Under the pieces are notes generated by a model. It was not told the origin of the DNA and ran no database searches. It saw only the letters and a list, made by a program, of their open reading frames with translations. The translations under genes were made by a program, and so were the position numbers. Below, piece by piece: positions 16,186-24,697 of a stretch of DNA of 64,000 nucleotides. Source of the stretch: UBA7672 sp034439955 (GTDB taxonomy: Bacteria > Pseudomonadota > Alphaproteobacteria > Caulobacterales > Hyphomonadaceae); the NCBI GenBank assembly GCA_034439955.1, contig JAWXBJ010000090.1, positions 1 through 64,000 of the forward strand, given 5' to 3'. Each line of letters opens with the position of its first letter. Within the stretch, counting starts at the first letter, position 1.

Positions 16186-17637
16186 ATGCATGACATGCGC
16201 GCCCTTCGCGACAACCCGGGCGCCTACGCGAAAGCCTGGTCGCGGCGGCCGGGACTGGACGGGGCGGAGATCGTGGCCAGTATCCTGGAGCTGGATAGAG
16301 ATGTGCGGAAAGCCATCACCGAAAAGGAGCTCGCCGAAGCGACCCGCAACGCAAAGTCGAAGGAAATCGGCAAGGCCAAGGCGACAAAAAATGAGTCGCT
16401 GGCGGCGCAACTGATGGAGGAGGTGGCGCAGGCCAAGGCGACGATCGAGGCGGCGGGCGCTCGCGAGGCAGAGGTGATCGCGAAGCGCGATGACCTGCTG
16501 GCGGGTCTGCCCAATTTGCCGTTGCCGGACGTGCCAGACGGCGAGGACGAGACGTCGAATGTGGAGGTGCGAAGAGTCGGAACGCCACGCGCGTTCGCTT
16601 TCTCGCCGAAGGACCATGCTGATCTTGGCGAGGCCCAGGGCATGATGGATTTCGAGGCGGCGGCGCGGATGAGCGGCTCGCGCTTCGTGGTGCTGAAGGG
16701 GCAGCTTGCAAGGCTGGAGCGGGCGCTGGCGGCATTCATGCTCGACGTCCAGACGGCCCCTCTTGAAAAAGGTGGGCATGGGTATGTGGAGCATTCGCCA
16801 CCGCTGATGGTGCGCGACCACGCTATGTTCGGAACAGGGCAATTGCCGAAGTTTGGCGAGGATTTGTTTCGGATCGAGCATTTCAGCCGCGAGCATTTGG
16901 GGTTGGCGTATGAGGCCCTATTCGAGCGGGTCGGAAACGAGTTGCTAAACAGAAATGCATTCCGCGGGCTGACGAGCGAAGGGTATGACAAGGTCGCGAA
17001 GCAGATGGCCACGACTCGGCACTGGCTCATTCCCACCGCTGAGGTGTCCCTCACCAACATCGTGCGCGAGCAGATCCTTGACGCATCTGTCCTGCCGATG
17101 CGGATGACGGCGGCGACGCCCTGTTTCCGCTCGGAGGCGGGCTCAGGCGGGCGCGACATCAAGGGCATGATCCGCCAGCACCAGTTCATCAAGGTGGAGC
17201 TGGTGTCGGTTGTGAAGCCGGAGGATTCCGACGCCGAACTGGAGCGGATGACGCGCTGCGCCGAAAGCATACTCGACCGGCTGGAGCTACCTTATCGCAC
17301 CGTGATGCTGTGCGCAGGCGACATGGGGTTCGGCGCCCGGAAAACCTACGACATCGAGGTCTGGCTGCCCTCGCAGCAGACCTATCGCGAGATTTCCTCC
17401 TGCTCGACCTGCGGCGACTTCCAGGCGCGACGGATGGACGCTCGTTTTCGTCCGGCGGCGACACCCGAGAATCCCAAGCCGAAGCCCGAATTTGTCCATA
17501 CCCTTAATGGATCGGGGTTGGCGGTCGGCCGTTCGCTGGTGGCGGTGCTGGAAAACTATCAGCGCGAGGACGGGACCATCGACGTGCCTGTCGCGCTGGT
17601 GCCCTACATGGGCGGGGTCGAGGTGATCGCGCCTTAG
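16186..17637 (+). CDS. serS: Seryl-tRNA synthetase
   Basis: A 483-residue class II synthetase. The N-terminal coiled coil (about residues 25-105) binds tRNA-Ser. Motif 2 reads ATPCFRSEAGSGGRDIKGM and motif 3 contains NGSGLAVGRSLVAVLE. The usual N-terminus MHDMRALRDNPGAYA fixes the ATG at 16186; an upstream in-frame GTG at 16159 would add nine unconserved residues. It is slightly longer than E. coli SerS (about 430), mainly through an insertion around residues 240-290 between the arm and motif 2. Confidence 0.95.
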   Translation: MHDMRALRDNPGAYAKAWSRRPGLDGAEIVASILELDRDVRKAITEKELAEATRNAKSKEIGKAKATKNESLAAQLMEEVAQAKATIEAAGAREAEVIAKRDDLLAGLPNLPLPDVPDGEDETSNVEVRRVGTPRAFAFSPKDHADLGEAQGMMDFEAAARMSGSRFVVLKGQLARLERALAAFMLDVQTAPLEKGGHGYVEHSPPLMVRDHAMFGTGQLPKFGEDLFRIEHFSREHLGLAYEALFERVGNELLNRNAFRGLTSEGYDKVAKQMATTRHWLIPTAEVSLTNIVREQILDASVLPMRMTAATPCFRSEAGSGGRDIKGMIRQHQFIKVELVSVVKPEDSDAELERMTRCAESILDRLELPYRTVMLCAGDMGFGARKTYDIEVWLPSQQTYREISSCSTCGDFQARRMDARFRPAATPENPKPKPEFVHTLNGSGLAVGRSLVAVLENYQREDGTIDVPVALVPYMGGVEVIAP

Positions 17638-17771
17638 CCTGATGCGATCGACAGGGATCAGCTTGCTCTGGTGTTGCGGGAAGGCCGCGCTTTTCACGAA
17701 AACGGCCTATGTCCATGCTCGGACTGGGGCCTGAGCGACATGCGCTTTACCCCCGTCAGGGGAGAACGGCC

Positions 17772-18293
17772 ATGTCGTTTTCGGTTGTATGGTTTGGAGT
17801 TCAAGGCAAGTCGCCAGCCGCGTTTCTGGAGCGTGCCGGCTATTCTGACACGGGCGAGGAAGATGCGTTCGCCGATGCGGACGTGTCCGGGGCGACCTAT
17901 CCGGACGGTTGGTATGTGGTCGTCGGCAGCGACCTCGACTTGTTCGAGGTCGAGGAGCTGAAAGCCTGGTCGGCAGACGCCCGCGTTGTGGCTGTCGTCA
18001 ATGACGAGGAGAATCTGACCAGCCTCGCGACGGAGTGGCGCGACGGAAAGATTGTCTGGTCGATTTCGCACGAACCCAAGGACGGCGAACCTGTGCTGGC
18101 CGTGGAAGGGACGCTGCCGGACGTGTTCGAGGAGGTGAAGCGCAACTATCTCGACAAGCTGGACGGGGCGACACCGATGGAGATTGCCTTTGAAGTGCCG
18201 ATCGAGGTGGCTTTCCGCATCACTGGCTTTCGGCATGACGTGATGGGCTTCGAGCCCGACCCACCGGTCTTTACGCGGCTGGTTCGCGAATAG
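17772..18293 (+). CDS. Conserved-position hypothetical protein between serS and surE
   Basis: A 173-residue soluble acidic protein without signal peptide or membrane segment. It starts MSFSVVWFGVQGKS and shows alternating hydrophobic strands (WYVVVGSDLDLFE, ARVVAVVNDE, KIVWSISHE) that suggest an alpha/beta fold. I do not recognise the family. The ATG at 17772 is preceded by GGGGAGAA; the upstream in-frame ATG at 17709 lacks a ribosome binding site. It lies 65 bp before surE on the same strand, so co-transcription is possible. Confidence 0.72.
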   Translation: MSFSVVWFGVQGKSPAAFLERAGYSDTGEEDAFADADVSGATYPDGWYVVVGSDLDLFEVEELKAWSADARVVAVVNDEENLTSLATEWRDGKIVWSISHEPKDGEPVLAVEGTLPDVFEEVKRNYLDKLDGATPMEIAFEVPIEVAFRITGFRHDVMGFEPDPPVFTRLVRE

Positions 18294-18358
18294 GATTTTG
18301 CGTCGGCGGAGCGAAGCCTGTACGAGGAGCCGGCTCGGCTGTCGGGCGACGAGGCTCC

Positions 18359-19129
18359 ATGCGCATTCTTCTTACCAATGACGATGGCGTGTTCGCGGCG
18401 GGATTGTCTGTCCTCGAGGACATTGCGCGTTCGGTCACCGACGATGTCTGGATCGCGGCGCCCCACGAGGAACAGTCAGGACAGGCTCGGGCGATCACGC
18501 TGAACGCACCCGTTCGGGTGCGCGAGGAATCTCCGAGGCGATTTGCGGTGGCGGGAACCCCGTCGGACGCAGTCTTGCTGGGCGTGCTGGAAATCCTGAA
18601 GGACAACAAGCCCGACCTCATTCTCTCCGGCGTCAACCGGGGCCAGAACCTTGCCGAGGACACCAGCCAGTCGGGCACGGTGGCGGGCGCCATCGAGGGC
18701 ATGCATCTCGGGATCCCCTCCATCGCGTTTTCCCAGGCGCGCAATTTCCGGCGCGGAGAAGCGATTCCATGGGAGACGGGCCGGGTGTGGGGACCCCGCG
18801 TGCTGAAGGCCTTGTTGGCGGCGGGTTGGCCGAAGAATGTGGTCATGAACGTCAACTTTCCGGACCGGCTGCCGGGAGATGTGGCGGGCGTCGAAGTTAC
18901 CCGCCAGGGGTTCCGCGACGAATCGATCAGCCATCTCGACAAGCGCACGGACCTGCGTGGGACGGACTATTTCTGGATCGGGTACACCGGCAAGTTCTCC
19001 GAGCCGCCGCAGGGCACAGACTTGCGCGCAATCTATGACGGCCGGATCTCGGTCACGCCCCTGCATATCGACATGACGCACCACGCCTATCGCGAGGATC
19101 TCGCGAAGACGCTGAAGGTGGCGGAATGA
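18359..19129 (+). CDS. surE: 5'-nucleotidase / stationary-phase survival protein SurE
   Basis: A 256-residue SurE. The metal site is formed by LTNDDG near the N-terminus, with SGVNRGQNLAEDTSQSGTV in the middle as the second family signature. SurE dephosphorylates nucleoside monophosphates and short polyphosphates. ACGAGG precedes the ATG at 18359. The surE-pcm-nlpD-like order here matches the arrangement familiar from E. coli. Confidence 0.95.
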   Translation: MRILLTNDDGVFAAGLSVLEDIARSVTDDVWIAAPHEEQSGQARAITLNAPVRVREESPRRFAVAGTPSDAVLLGVLEILKDNKPDLILSGVNRGQNLAEDTSQSGTVAGAIEGMHLGIPSIAFSQARNFRRGEAIPWETGRVWGPRVLKALLAAGWPKNVVMNVNFPDRLPGDVAGVEVTRQGFRDESISHLDKRTDLRGTDYFWIGYTGKFSEPPQGTDLRAIYDGRISVTPLHIDMTHHAYREDLAKTLKVAE

Positions 19130-19145
19130 GAAGATCCGCCAGCTG

Positions 19146-19799
19146 ATGGGCGATCCCGACGACCCCCGTTTTCACGCCGCGCGCCTGGTGCTGGCGTTGC
19201 GCCAGGCTGGCGTGATGGACCAGCGGGTGCTTGAGGCGCTGGAGAAGACGGCGCGCGAGCCTTTTGTCCCGCGCCCGTTCCTGGGCAGCGCATGGGACGA
19301 TGTGGAACTGCCGATCGACTGCGGGCAGTCGCTGACCCGGCCCGTAGTGGTGGGGGTGATGGTGCAGGCGCTGAATTCGCAACGCGAGCACCTCGTTCTG
19401 GAAATTGGGTCCGGGACGGGATATTCGGCGGCCGTGCTGAGCCGCTTGTCGCGGCGGGTCTACACGATCGAACGCTACAGGACGTTGGTCGAGAAGGCGC
19501 GCGGCGCCCTGGACCAGATAGGGATTGAACGCGTCGAGGTCAGACTGGCCGATGGGCTGCTTGGATGGCCCGAGGCGGCGCCGTTTGACCGGGTTGTCCT
19601 GATGGGCGCTGTCGTCGCCGTGCCGCCGGCGATCGTCGATCAGGTCGCGCGCGGTGGCGTGATCGTCGCCCCGATCGACCGGGATGGCGCTCAGCATGTG
19701 GTGCGGATCGAGAAACGGTACGACGGGTCGTTGCACGAAACCGTCGTGCTGAGGGCGCGCTTTGCTCTGCTGGAGCCTGGAATCGCTCGCGAGCTATAG
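19146..19799 (+). CDS. pcm: Protein-L-isoaspartate O-methyltransferase family protein
   Basis: A 217-residue class I SAM-dependent methyltransferase. The AdoMet-binding motif I reads LEIGSGTGYSAAVL (about residues 83-96), and the PIMT-specific segment GQSLTRPVVV lies before it. It repairs isoaspartyl residues in aged proteins. The start ATG at 19146 is 16 bp after surE and has no strong ribosome binding site, so translation may depend on surE. The neighbouring surE gene and length support the family call. Confidence 0.92.
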   Translation: MGDPDDPRFHAARLVLALRQAGVMDQRVLEALEKTAREPFVPRPFLGSAWDDVELPIDCGQSLTRPVVVGVMVQALNSQREHLVLEIGSGTGYSAAVLSRLSRRVYTIERYRTLVEKARGALDQIGIERVEVRLADGLLGWPEAAPFDRVVLMGAVVAVPPAIVDQVARGGVIVAPIDRDGAQHVVRIEKRYDGSLHETVVLRARFALLEPGIAREL

Positions 19800-19898
19800 G
19801 CATAAAAGCGCCGGGACCGCCAAATGGCAGCAGCATGTGGACAAGATAATGTGCGGGGAATCGCTGGCCTGTCTGTCCAGAAATCAGGGGGTGGAGAC

Positions 19899-21059
19899 AT
19901 GAGTTTCGCCTTGCGCGGCGCCATGCTGGCTGTAGCGACAGTTCTTTGGCTGAGCGCCTGCGCCTCGAATCCGCCCGTCGCGGGCGGGCCAGTAACGATC
20001 GAATACAGGGGAGCGGCGCCAGGCGCTGCGGGAACATCTGCGACTGTCCTGGCGTCCGGTTCGACCGCCCCAGATCCCGTGCGGGCGACGAGGCTCACAA
20101 CCTCTCCGGCGGTGGCCGAGGCCGCCGCCCCGGCGCCCTCGGATGCTCCAAGGCCCGGCGGACCCCTCCGGCAGGACCGGGAGGCGGCCGACAGGCGCGG
20201 CATTGAGGTGTTGCGGGGCGATTCCCTCTACGAAATCTCGCGGCGGTACTCGGTCAATATGCGTGCGCTGATCGAAACCAATGGCCTTGAGCCGCCTTAC
20301 ACCCTGTCGCCGGGACAGATCGTGCAATTGCCGCCGCCCAACATCCATGTCGTCGAGCGCGGCGAAACCCTCTATTCCGTGTCGCGGCGATACAATGTGG
20401 ATACGCGCTCACTGGCGCTGATGAACGGGCTGTCGCGGCCCTGGTCGGTCTGGCCGGGCGACGAAATCCTGCTGCCCGCTCTGGCGCGAGATGCTGGCCG
20501 CGTGGCCGAGTACGAAGCGTATCCGGAAATTGGCGCCGGTCCGGTCTCCGAGGCATCGACCGATTCAAGCGGCGCGCCCGGGCCGATCTCGCTGATGCCG
20601 GGAAGGCAAAAGCCGGCGACGGCGCCCCTCTCCTCGGCCGCGCCGCGCTTTGTCGACAACCCCGCAGGGGCGTCGCCCACCTTCATCTGGCCGGTTTCCG
20701 GACCGATCCTCACGGCTTACGGCGCGGGAGTGGATGGACTGCGAAATGACGGTGTGAACATCGGGGCGGAAACCGGCGCCGATGTGCTCGCCTCTGCGGC
20801 CGGAGATGTGGTCTACGCAGGCGACGAGCTGGCGGGTTTCGGTAATCTCGTCCTGATCCGTCACCCGGAGGGCTGGGTGTCGGCCTACGCCCATGGTGAA
20901 ACCCTGCTGGTGTCGGAGGGCGACACTGTGATGCAGGGACAGGCGATCGCGCGCGTCGGAGCGACAGGGTCTGCGGCGCAACCCCAGGTGCATTTCGAGC
21001 TGCGCAGGGGCAAGCAGCCCGTCAATCCTGAACAACATCTCCCGGTGGCCAGAGGGTAG
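19899..21059 (+). CDS. nlpD: NlpD-like lipoprotein: two LysM repeats and a degenerate LytM (M23) domain
   Basis: A 386-residue lipoprotein; the signal peptide ends in LSAC. Two LysM domains follow: one beginning GIEVLRGDSLYEISRRYS and one beginning IHVVERGETLYSVSRRYN. The C-terminal M23/LytM domain spans about 265-380. Zinc ligands look replaced: the usual HxxxD reads NDGVN and the final HxH reads QVH. That pattern fits non-enzymatic amidase activators such as NlpD or EnvC, acting at the division septum. The ATG at 19899 follows GGAG; the upstream ATG at 19824 is rejected. Its position after surE-pcm parallels E. coli nlpD. Confidence 0.88.
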   Translation: MSFALRGAMLAVATVLWLSACASNPPVAGGPVTIEYRGAAPGAAGTSATVLASGSTAPDPVRATRLTTSPAVAEAAAPAPSDAPRPGGPLRQDREAADRRGIEVLRGDSLYEISRRYSVNMRALIETNGLEPPYTLSPGQIVQLPPPNIHVVERGETLYSVSRRYNVDTRSLALMNGLSRPWSVWPGDEILLPALARDAGRVAEYEAYPEIGAGPVSEASTDSSGAPGPISLMPGRQKPATAPLSSAAPRFVDNPAGASPTFIWPVSGPILTAYGAGVDGLRNDGVNIGAETGADVLASAAGDVVYAGDELAGFGNLVLIRHPEGWVSAYAHGETLLVSEGDTVMQGQAIARVGATGSAAQPQVHFELRRGKQPVNPEQHLPVARG

Positions 21060-21087
21060 TCTCGCCGCGCAAGCAAGCGGCTCGCGA

Positions 21088-21115
21088 TTGCCAAGCCGGC
21101 CGCCAAGGTTATAGT
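21088..21115 (+). promoter_or_regulatory. Candidate promoter for yajC-secD
   Basis: TTGCCA at 21088-21093 and TATAGT at 21110-21115 with a 16-bp spacer, 60 bp upstream of the yajC start, in the gap after the NlpD-like gene. The -10 box is close to consensus. Confidence 0.5.
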
Positions 21116-21174
21116 CCGCTCGCTGTGCCTCCCCCTCGCTGGCGGGAGCGCAACCAGTTTCCCACGGAGCCCCG

Positions 21175-21531
21175 ATGCTGCTGTCACATGCGTTCTTTCA
21201 GGCTGTTGCTCCCGGCGCCGGGGGCGGGGCGGCGTCGAGCCTGCTCGTGAACCTTCTTCCGATGGTCGGCATCATCGCGATTTTCTACTTTTTGCTGATC
21301 CGGCCGCAGAATCAACGGGCGAAAAAACACAAGGAAATGCTGGGCGCGCTCAAGAAGGGTGACGCCGTCGTCACCTCCGGCGGAATTCTCGGCAAGGTGC
21401 TCAAGATCGCTGACAGCGAAGTCACGATAGACACGGGCGAGGGAGGCAAACTGCGGATACTGCGCGGAATGATCCTTGAGGTGCAAACCAAAAGCGAATT
21501 GGCTCCGGCCAACGACGTCAAGGAGAGCTGA
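21175..21531 (+). CDS. yajC: Preprotein translocase accessory subunit YajC
   Basis: A 118-residue YajC with one transmembrane segment (LPMVGIIAIFYFLLIRPQ), the invariant RPQ and the following QRAKKHKEML, then the small beta domain beginning LKKGDAVVTSGGILG. YajC joins SecDF at the translocon. CGGAG lies ahead of the ATG. It is 6 bp from secD, so the two are one operon. Confidence 0.96.
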   Translation: MLLSHAFFQAVAPGAGGGAASSLLVNLLPMVGIIAIFYFLLIRPQNQRAKKHKEMLGALKKGDAVVTSGGILGKVLKIADSEVTIDTGEGGKLRILRGMILEVQTKSELAPANDVKES

Positions 21532-21537
21532 TTCTCC

Positions 21538-23160
21538 ATGCTTTTGCGTTTTGAGGCCTGGAAGGTCACGCTCATCATGGCGGCCCTTATCCTGGGCGCG
21601 CTTCTTGTGTTGCCGAACTTCGCTTCTCTTGCTCCCTATACGAGTTGGCTGCCGACGGGGCCCATGAAGCTCGGTCTCGACCTCCGCGGCGGAGCGTCGA
21701 TCCTGCTGGAAGTGGATCCGGTCGAACTCGAAACCAACAGGATGCGCGAGCTGTCGCGCGACGTTCGCGGCGCGCTGAGCCAGAGGCCGGGAATCATTTC
21801 CCCGCAGCGCAACGTCGTCGATAAGCCCAATCCTGCGGCCAATTCCCCGACCAAAGAATTGCAAATCTCCTTGCGCGACGCGGCTGACATGGCGGAGGCG
21901 ATCCGGCGCATCGAGCGGCTCGGCAATCCACCTGTGGGCGCGATCGGCGTCGCCAATACGCTCGATGTGAGGCAGGCGGGCGCGGACCGTATCGTGATCT
22001 CGCTCACCCGTGAGGCGCTCGACAAGCTCCGCGCCGACGCGCTCAGCAACTCGATGGAGGCTGTGCGCCGGCGGGTCGACAATTCGGGCACAGTCGAGCC
22101 CAACATCCAGAAGCAGGGCGACAACCGCATTATCGTCGAGGTTCCCGGTCTCGACGACCCGACGTCACTGATCGATGTGATCACCCAGGCCGGCGTGTTG
22201 ACCTTCAACCTGGTGGACGTCCAGGCCAGCCCTGCGGACTATGAGCCCAACGTGCCGCGCAACGGGCGCCTGGCGCTTCCGGACGACAGCCTCAACGGAC
22301 AGGTCCAGGTAATCTTCGAGGATCCCATCATCACCGGGGCCGATCTCCAGTCGGCGTCGCAAAGCTTCGACCAGAACAACCGGCCCGCTATCAGCTTCCA
22401 GCTTCGTCCTGCGGGCGCCCAGCGCTTTGGGAAGACAACGACGGACAATGTCGGAACGCCCTTCGCCATCGTGCTCGACAACAGGATCGTCTCGGCTCCA
22501 AACATCCGTTCGCCAATCACCGGCGGTTCAGGTGTGATCGAAGGCAGCTTCACCCTGGAAGAAGCCGAGAACCTCGCAGTGGTCCTGCGGTCGGGCGCCC
22601 TTCCGGCCAAGCTGCAGGTCGCCGAGCGCCGGCTGGTCGGCGCCGGCCTGGGCGCGGATTCGATCCGCATGGGCGTCACGGCTTCGGTTATCGGGGTCGC
22701 GCTTGTCGCGGCGTTCATGATCGCCGCCTACGGGCTGCTCGGGGTGTTCGCGGTCATCGCGCTCCTCTGCAACCTCTTCTTGATGATGGGGGTGCTGTCG
22801 CTTCTCGGCGCCACGCTGACCCTGCCGGGGATCGCCGGGATCCTGCTCACCATGGGCATGGCCGTCGATTACAACGTGCTCATTTTCGAACGCATACGCG
22901 AGGAAAAACGCAATGGCCGCGCCCCGGTCTCCTCGGTTGAGGTGGGCTACAAGGAGGCGATGGCGACGATCATCGACGCCAACGTGACTCACCTCGTGGC
23001 TGCCCTCGTCATGTTCAACCTGGGGTCAGGGCCAGTCCGCGGTTTCGCCCTGACGCTGGCGATCGGGATCATCACCTCGTTTTTCACGGCGGTGATCGTC
23101 GCCCGACTGATCATGTCGGTGTGGCTGAAGACGGCGCGTCCTAGGGCGATCCCGATCTGA
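21538..23160 (+). CDS. secD: Protein translocase subunit SecD
   Basis: A 540-residue SecD. TM1 is followed by GLDLRGGASILLEVD, the P1 periplasmic domain, and five C-terminal transmembrane helices with LTLPGIAGILLTMGMAVDYN and FERIREEKRNG, the RND-type core used for proton-driven pulling of exported chains. The length is normal and there is no SecF fused to it. AGGAGAG precedes the start. Unusually, secF does not follow: 207 bp later comes secE. Confidence 0.96.
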   Translation: MLLRFEAWKVTLIMAALILGALLVLPNFASLAPYTSWLPTGPMKLGLDLRGGASILLEVDPVELETNRMRELSRDVRGALSQRPGIISPQRNVVDKPNPAANSPTKELQISLRDAADMAEAIRRIERLGNPPVGAIGVANTLDVRQAGADRIVISLTREALDKLRADALSNSMEAVRRRVDNSGTVEPNIQKQGDNRIIVEVPGLDDPTSLIDVITQAGVLTFNLVDVQASPADYEPNVPRNGRLALPDDSLNGQVQVIFEDPIITGADLQSASQSFDQNNRPAISFQLRPAGAQRFGKTTTDNVGTPFAIVLDNRIVSAPNIRSPITGGSGVIEGSFTLEEAENLAVVLRSGALPAKLQVAERRLVGAGLGADSIRMGVTASVIGVALVAAFMIAAYGLLGVFAVIALLCNLFLMMGVLSLLGATLTLPGIAGILLTMGMAVDYNVLIFERIREEKRNGRAPVSSVEVGYKEAMATIIDANVTHLVAALVMFNLGSGPVRGFALTLAIGIITSFFTAVIVARLIMSVWLKTARPRAIPI

Positions 23161-23295
23161 GAGAATGCAAATGAGCGAATAGAGGATTGCGATAGAGGGA
23201 ATAACGCTCCGATGCGGGTCTGACACGTCAATTGCGCCATACTCCATTCCCTGTTCGCCTATTCAACTCCTCGTCGCAATTTCCCATCTTCGCCA

Positions 23296-23324
23296 TGGAC
23301 GGCGCTGGCGGGATGCCCTAGACG
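23296..23324 (+). promoter_or_regulatory. Possible promoter for secE-nusG
   Basis: TGGACG at 23296-23301 and TAGACG at 23319-23324 are 17 bp apart, 44 bp upstream of secE. The match to the alphaproteobacterial consensus is fair; the site is the best candidate in the 207-bp secD-secE gap, where no tRNA-Trp or secF remnant could be found. Confidence 0.35.
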
Positions 23325-23367
23325 CACGCGTTCGAATGCTGAACTCTCTAGCGAGCCTCGCCCTTCC

Positions 23368-23592
23368 ATGGCCGACACGACCGCCGAAAAGAAAAAAAGC
23401 GTAGGTCCGCTCACCTTCTTCGCTCAGGTGCGCCAGGAAGCCCGCAAGGTCACCTGGACGACCCGCAAGGAAACCGTCGCGGCGACTATCATGGTGCTGA
23501 TCATGGTCGTTGTGGCGGCTATTTTCTTCTTCGCTGCGGATCAGCTCGTGGCGTTCCTGGTTCGTCTCATCACGCAGGTCGGGTCGCTTTGA
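23368..23592 (+). CDS. secE: Preprotein translocase subunit SecE
   Basis: A 74-residue single-span SecE. The amphipathic segment FFAQVRQEARKVTWTTRKET contains the signature EARKVTW, followed by one transmembrane helix. SecE clamps SecY in the translocon. The stop shares one base with the nusG start codon (TGATG), so the genes are translationally coupled in the usual secE-nusG order. Confidence 0.95.
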   Translation: MADTTAEKKKSVGPLTFFAQVRQEARKVTWTTRKETVAATIMVLIMVVVAAIFFFAADQLVAFLVRLITQVGSL

Positions 23593-24131
23593 TGGCTGAC
23601 GCCAAATGGTACATCGTCCACGCCTACTCGAACTTCGAGAAGAAGGTCGCAGCCACCATTCGCGAGCAGGCCGACATGCAGGGGCTGTCGGAACTGATCG
23701 AGGACATCGAGGTGCCGACCGAAGAGGTTGTGGAGGTCGTGCGCGGTCGCAAGCGGACGGTCGAAAAGCGCCATATGCCCGGCTATGTACTGGTCAAGAT
23801 GAAGCTGACAGACGAGGCCTACCACCTCGTCAAGAACACGCCGAAGGTCACGGGTTTCCTCGGCGCCGAGGGGGGCAAGAAGCCCCTGCCGGTGCCCGAA
23901 TCCGAAGTTAAGCGCATTCTGGGGCAGGCGACAGACATCGCCGAGCGTCCACGCCATCTCATCGCCTTTGAGATTGGGGAAAAGGTGAAGGTGACGGACG
24001 GCCCGTTCGCATCGTTCGAGGGCGCGGTCGAGGACATAGACGAGAGCGCCGGGCGCCTCAAGGTTTCAGTTTCGATCTTCGGGCGGGCAACGCCTGTTGA
24101 TCTCGAATACGGCCAGGTCGAGAAGGTTTAG
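23592..24131 (+). CDS. nusG: Transcription termination/antitermination factor NusG
   Basis: A 179-residue NusG with the NGN domain at the N-terminus (KWYIVHAYSNFEKKV, MPGYVLVKMKLTD) and a C-terminal KOW domain (EKVKVTDGPFASFEGAVED). It binds RNA polymerase and links it to Rho or ribosomal S10. The ATG at 23592 lies directly after a TTG that would also be in frame; the ATG is preferred. Contrary to the usual order, rplK does not follow within a few bases: about 1 kb with small genes intervenes. Confidence 0.96.
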   Translation: MADAKWYIVHAYSNFEKKVAATIREQADMQGLSELIEDIEVPTEEVVEVVRGRKRTVEKRHMPGYVLVKMKLTDEAYHLVKNTPKVTGFLGAEGGKKPLPVPESEVKRILGQATDIAERPRHLIAFEIGEKVKVTDGPFASFEGAVEDIDESAGRLKVSVSIFGRATPVDLEYGQVEKV

Positions 24132-24145
24132 ATCGGAAGCCAGGT

Positions 24146-24328
24146 CTAACTGGCGCGCGTGCTGACAAGCACGAGCAACGCGACAACCCCGACCAGCGTC
24201 AAAGCCTGCACCACTAGCAGCACCGTGATTGCCAACTTCAGAGTTGCTACGGATTGTTTGATCTGATCAATCGGTCGGGTGACGGTCTCCACCGCCATTT
24301 GTCCCACCGCCTTGGCCGCGTCCAGCAT
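24146..24328 (-). CDS. Small single-span membrane protein, unknown
   Basis: A 60-residue ORF on the minus strand with an N-terminal amphipathic part (MLDAAKAVGQMAVETVTRPI) and one long hydrophobic helix near the C-terminus (VLLVVQALTLVGVVALLVL). AAGGGACC lies just ahead of the ATG at 24328, and a TATACT hexamer is found about 27 bp upstream on the same strand. It converges on nusG with 14 bp between stops and is divergent from the 92-residue gene. No family recognised. Confidence 0.5.
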   Translation of the reverse strand: MLDAAKAVGQMAVETVTRPIDQIKQSVATLKLAITVLLVVQALTLVGVVALLVLVSTRAS

Positions 24329-24418
24329 TCTTGGTCCCTTTGCGAAAATGGTCCAGTATAGACTCGTGCTCCTTGCCATTGGAAATTGACAATGGTCCTG
24401 GCGCCGGAGAACAATCGC

Positions 24419-24697
24419 ATGAGTACCCCATCGGATGACCAGGTACGACTGTGGGGCATTATCATCACCCATGGACTTGTAGACGAGTATGAACGCGACT
24501 GGCTTGGGCGTGTGAGGTCACGCCATACCCAGCGCTATATCCGCGCCGACTTTACGCCCGAGCTGGCTCAATTTGTCCTCGGCGCTGGCGCCACATTGCA
24601 GGGCGTCGCCGGCGGCGCCAAGGCTGCAATTACGGCCGCGCCCGATCAGTTACGCAAGCTTCTTGCGAACCTGCAGGAGCCGAAGCCGCGCGGGTGA
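24419..24697 (+). CDS. Small hypothetical protein inserted between nusG and rplK
   Basis: A 92-residue soluble protein. The middle reads YERDWLGRVRSRHTQRYIR, strongly basic, followed by a hydrophobic Gly/Ala-rich segment (LGAGATLQGVAGGAKAAI) that could be an amphipathic or membrane-associated helix. GGAGAA precedes the ATG at 24419. It is divergent from the 60-residue membrane protein gene, with 90 bp between starts. I do not recognise a family. Its place in the normally compact nusG-rplK gap suggests a lineage-specific insertion. Confidence 0.55.
   Translation: MSTPSDDQVRLWGIIITHGLVDEYERDWLGRVRSRHTQRYIRADFTPELAQFVLGAGATLQGVAGGAKAAITAAPDQLRKLLANLQEPKPRG

Noticed and set aside
14569..16896. 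Very long minus-strand open frame (about 775 codons) opposite tatB, tatC and serS
   Set aside because: All three genes on the plus strand are unmistakable; the antisense frame has shadow composition.
23161..23367. Possible secF remnant or tRNA-Trp upstream of secE
   Set aside because: No SecF-like residues in any frame and no cloverleaf-compatible sequence with a GTTCGA-type T arm.
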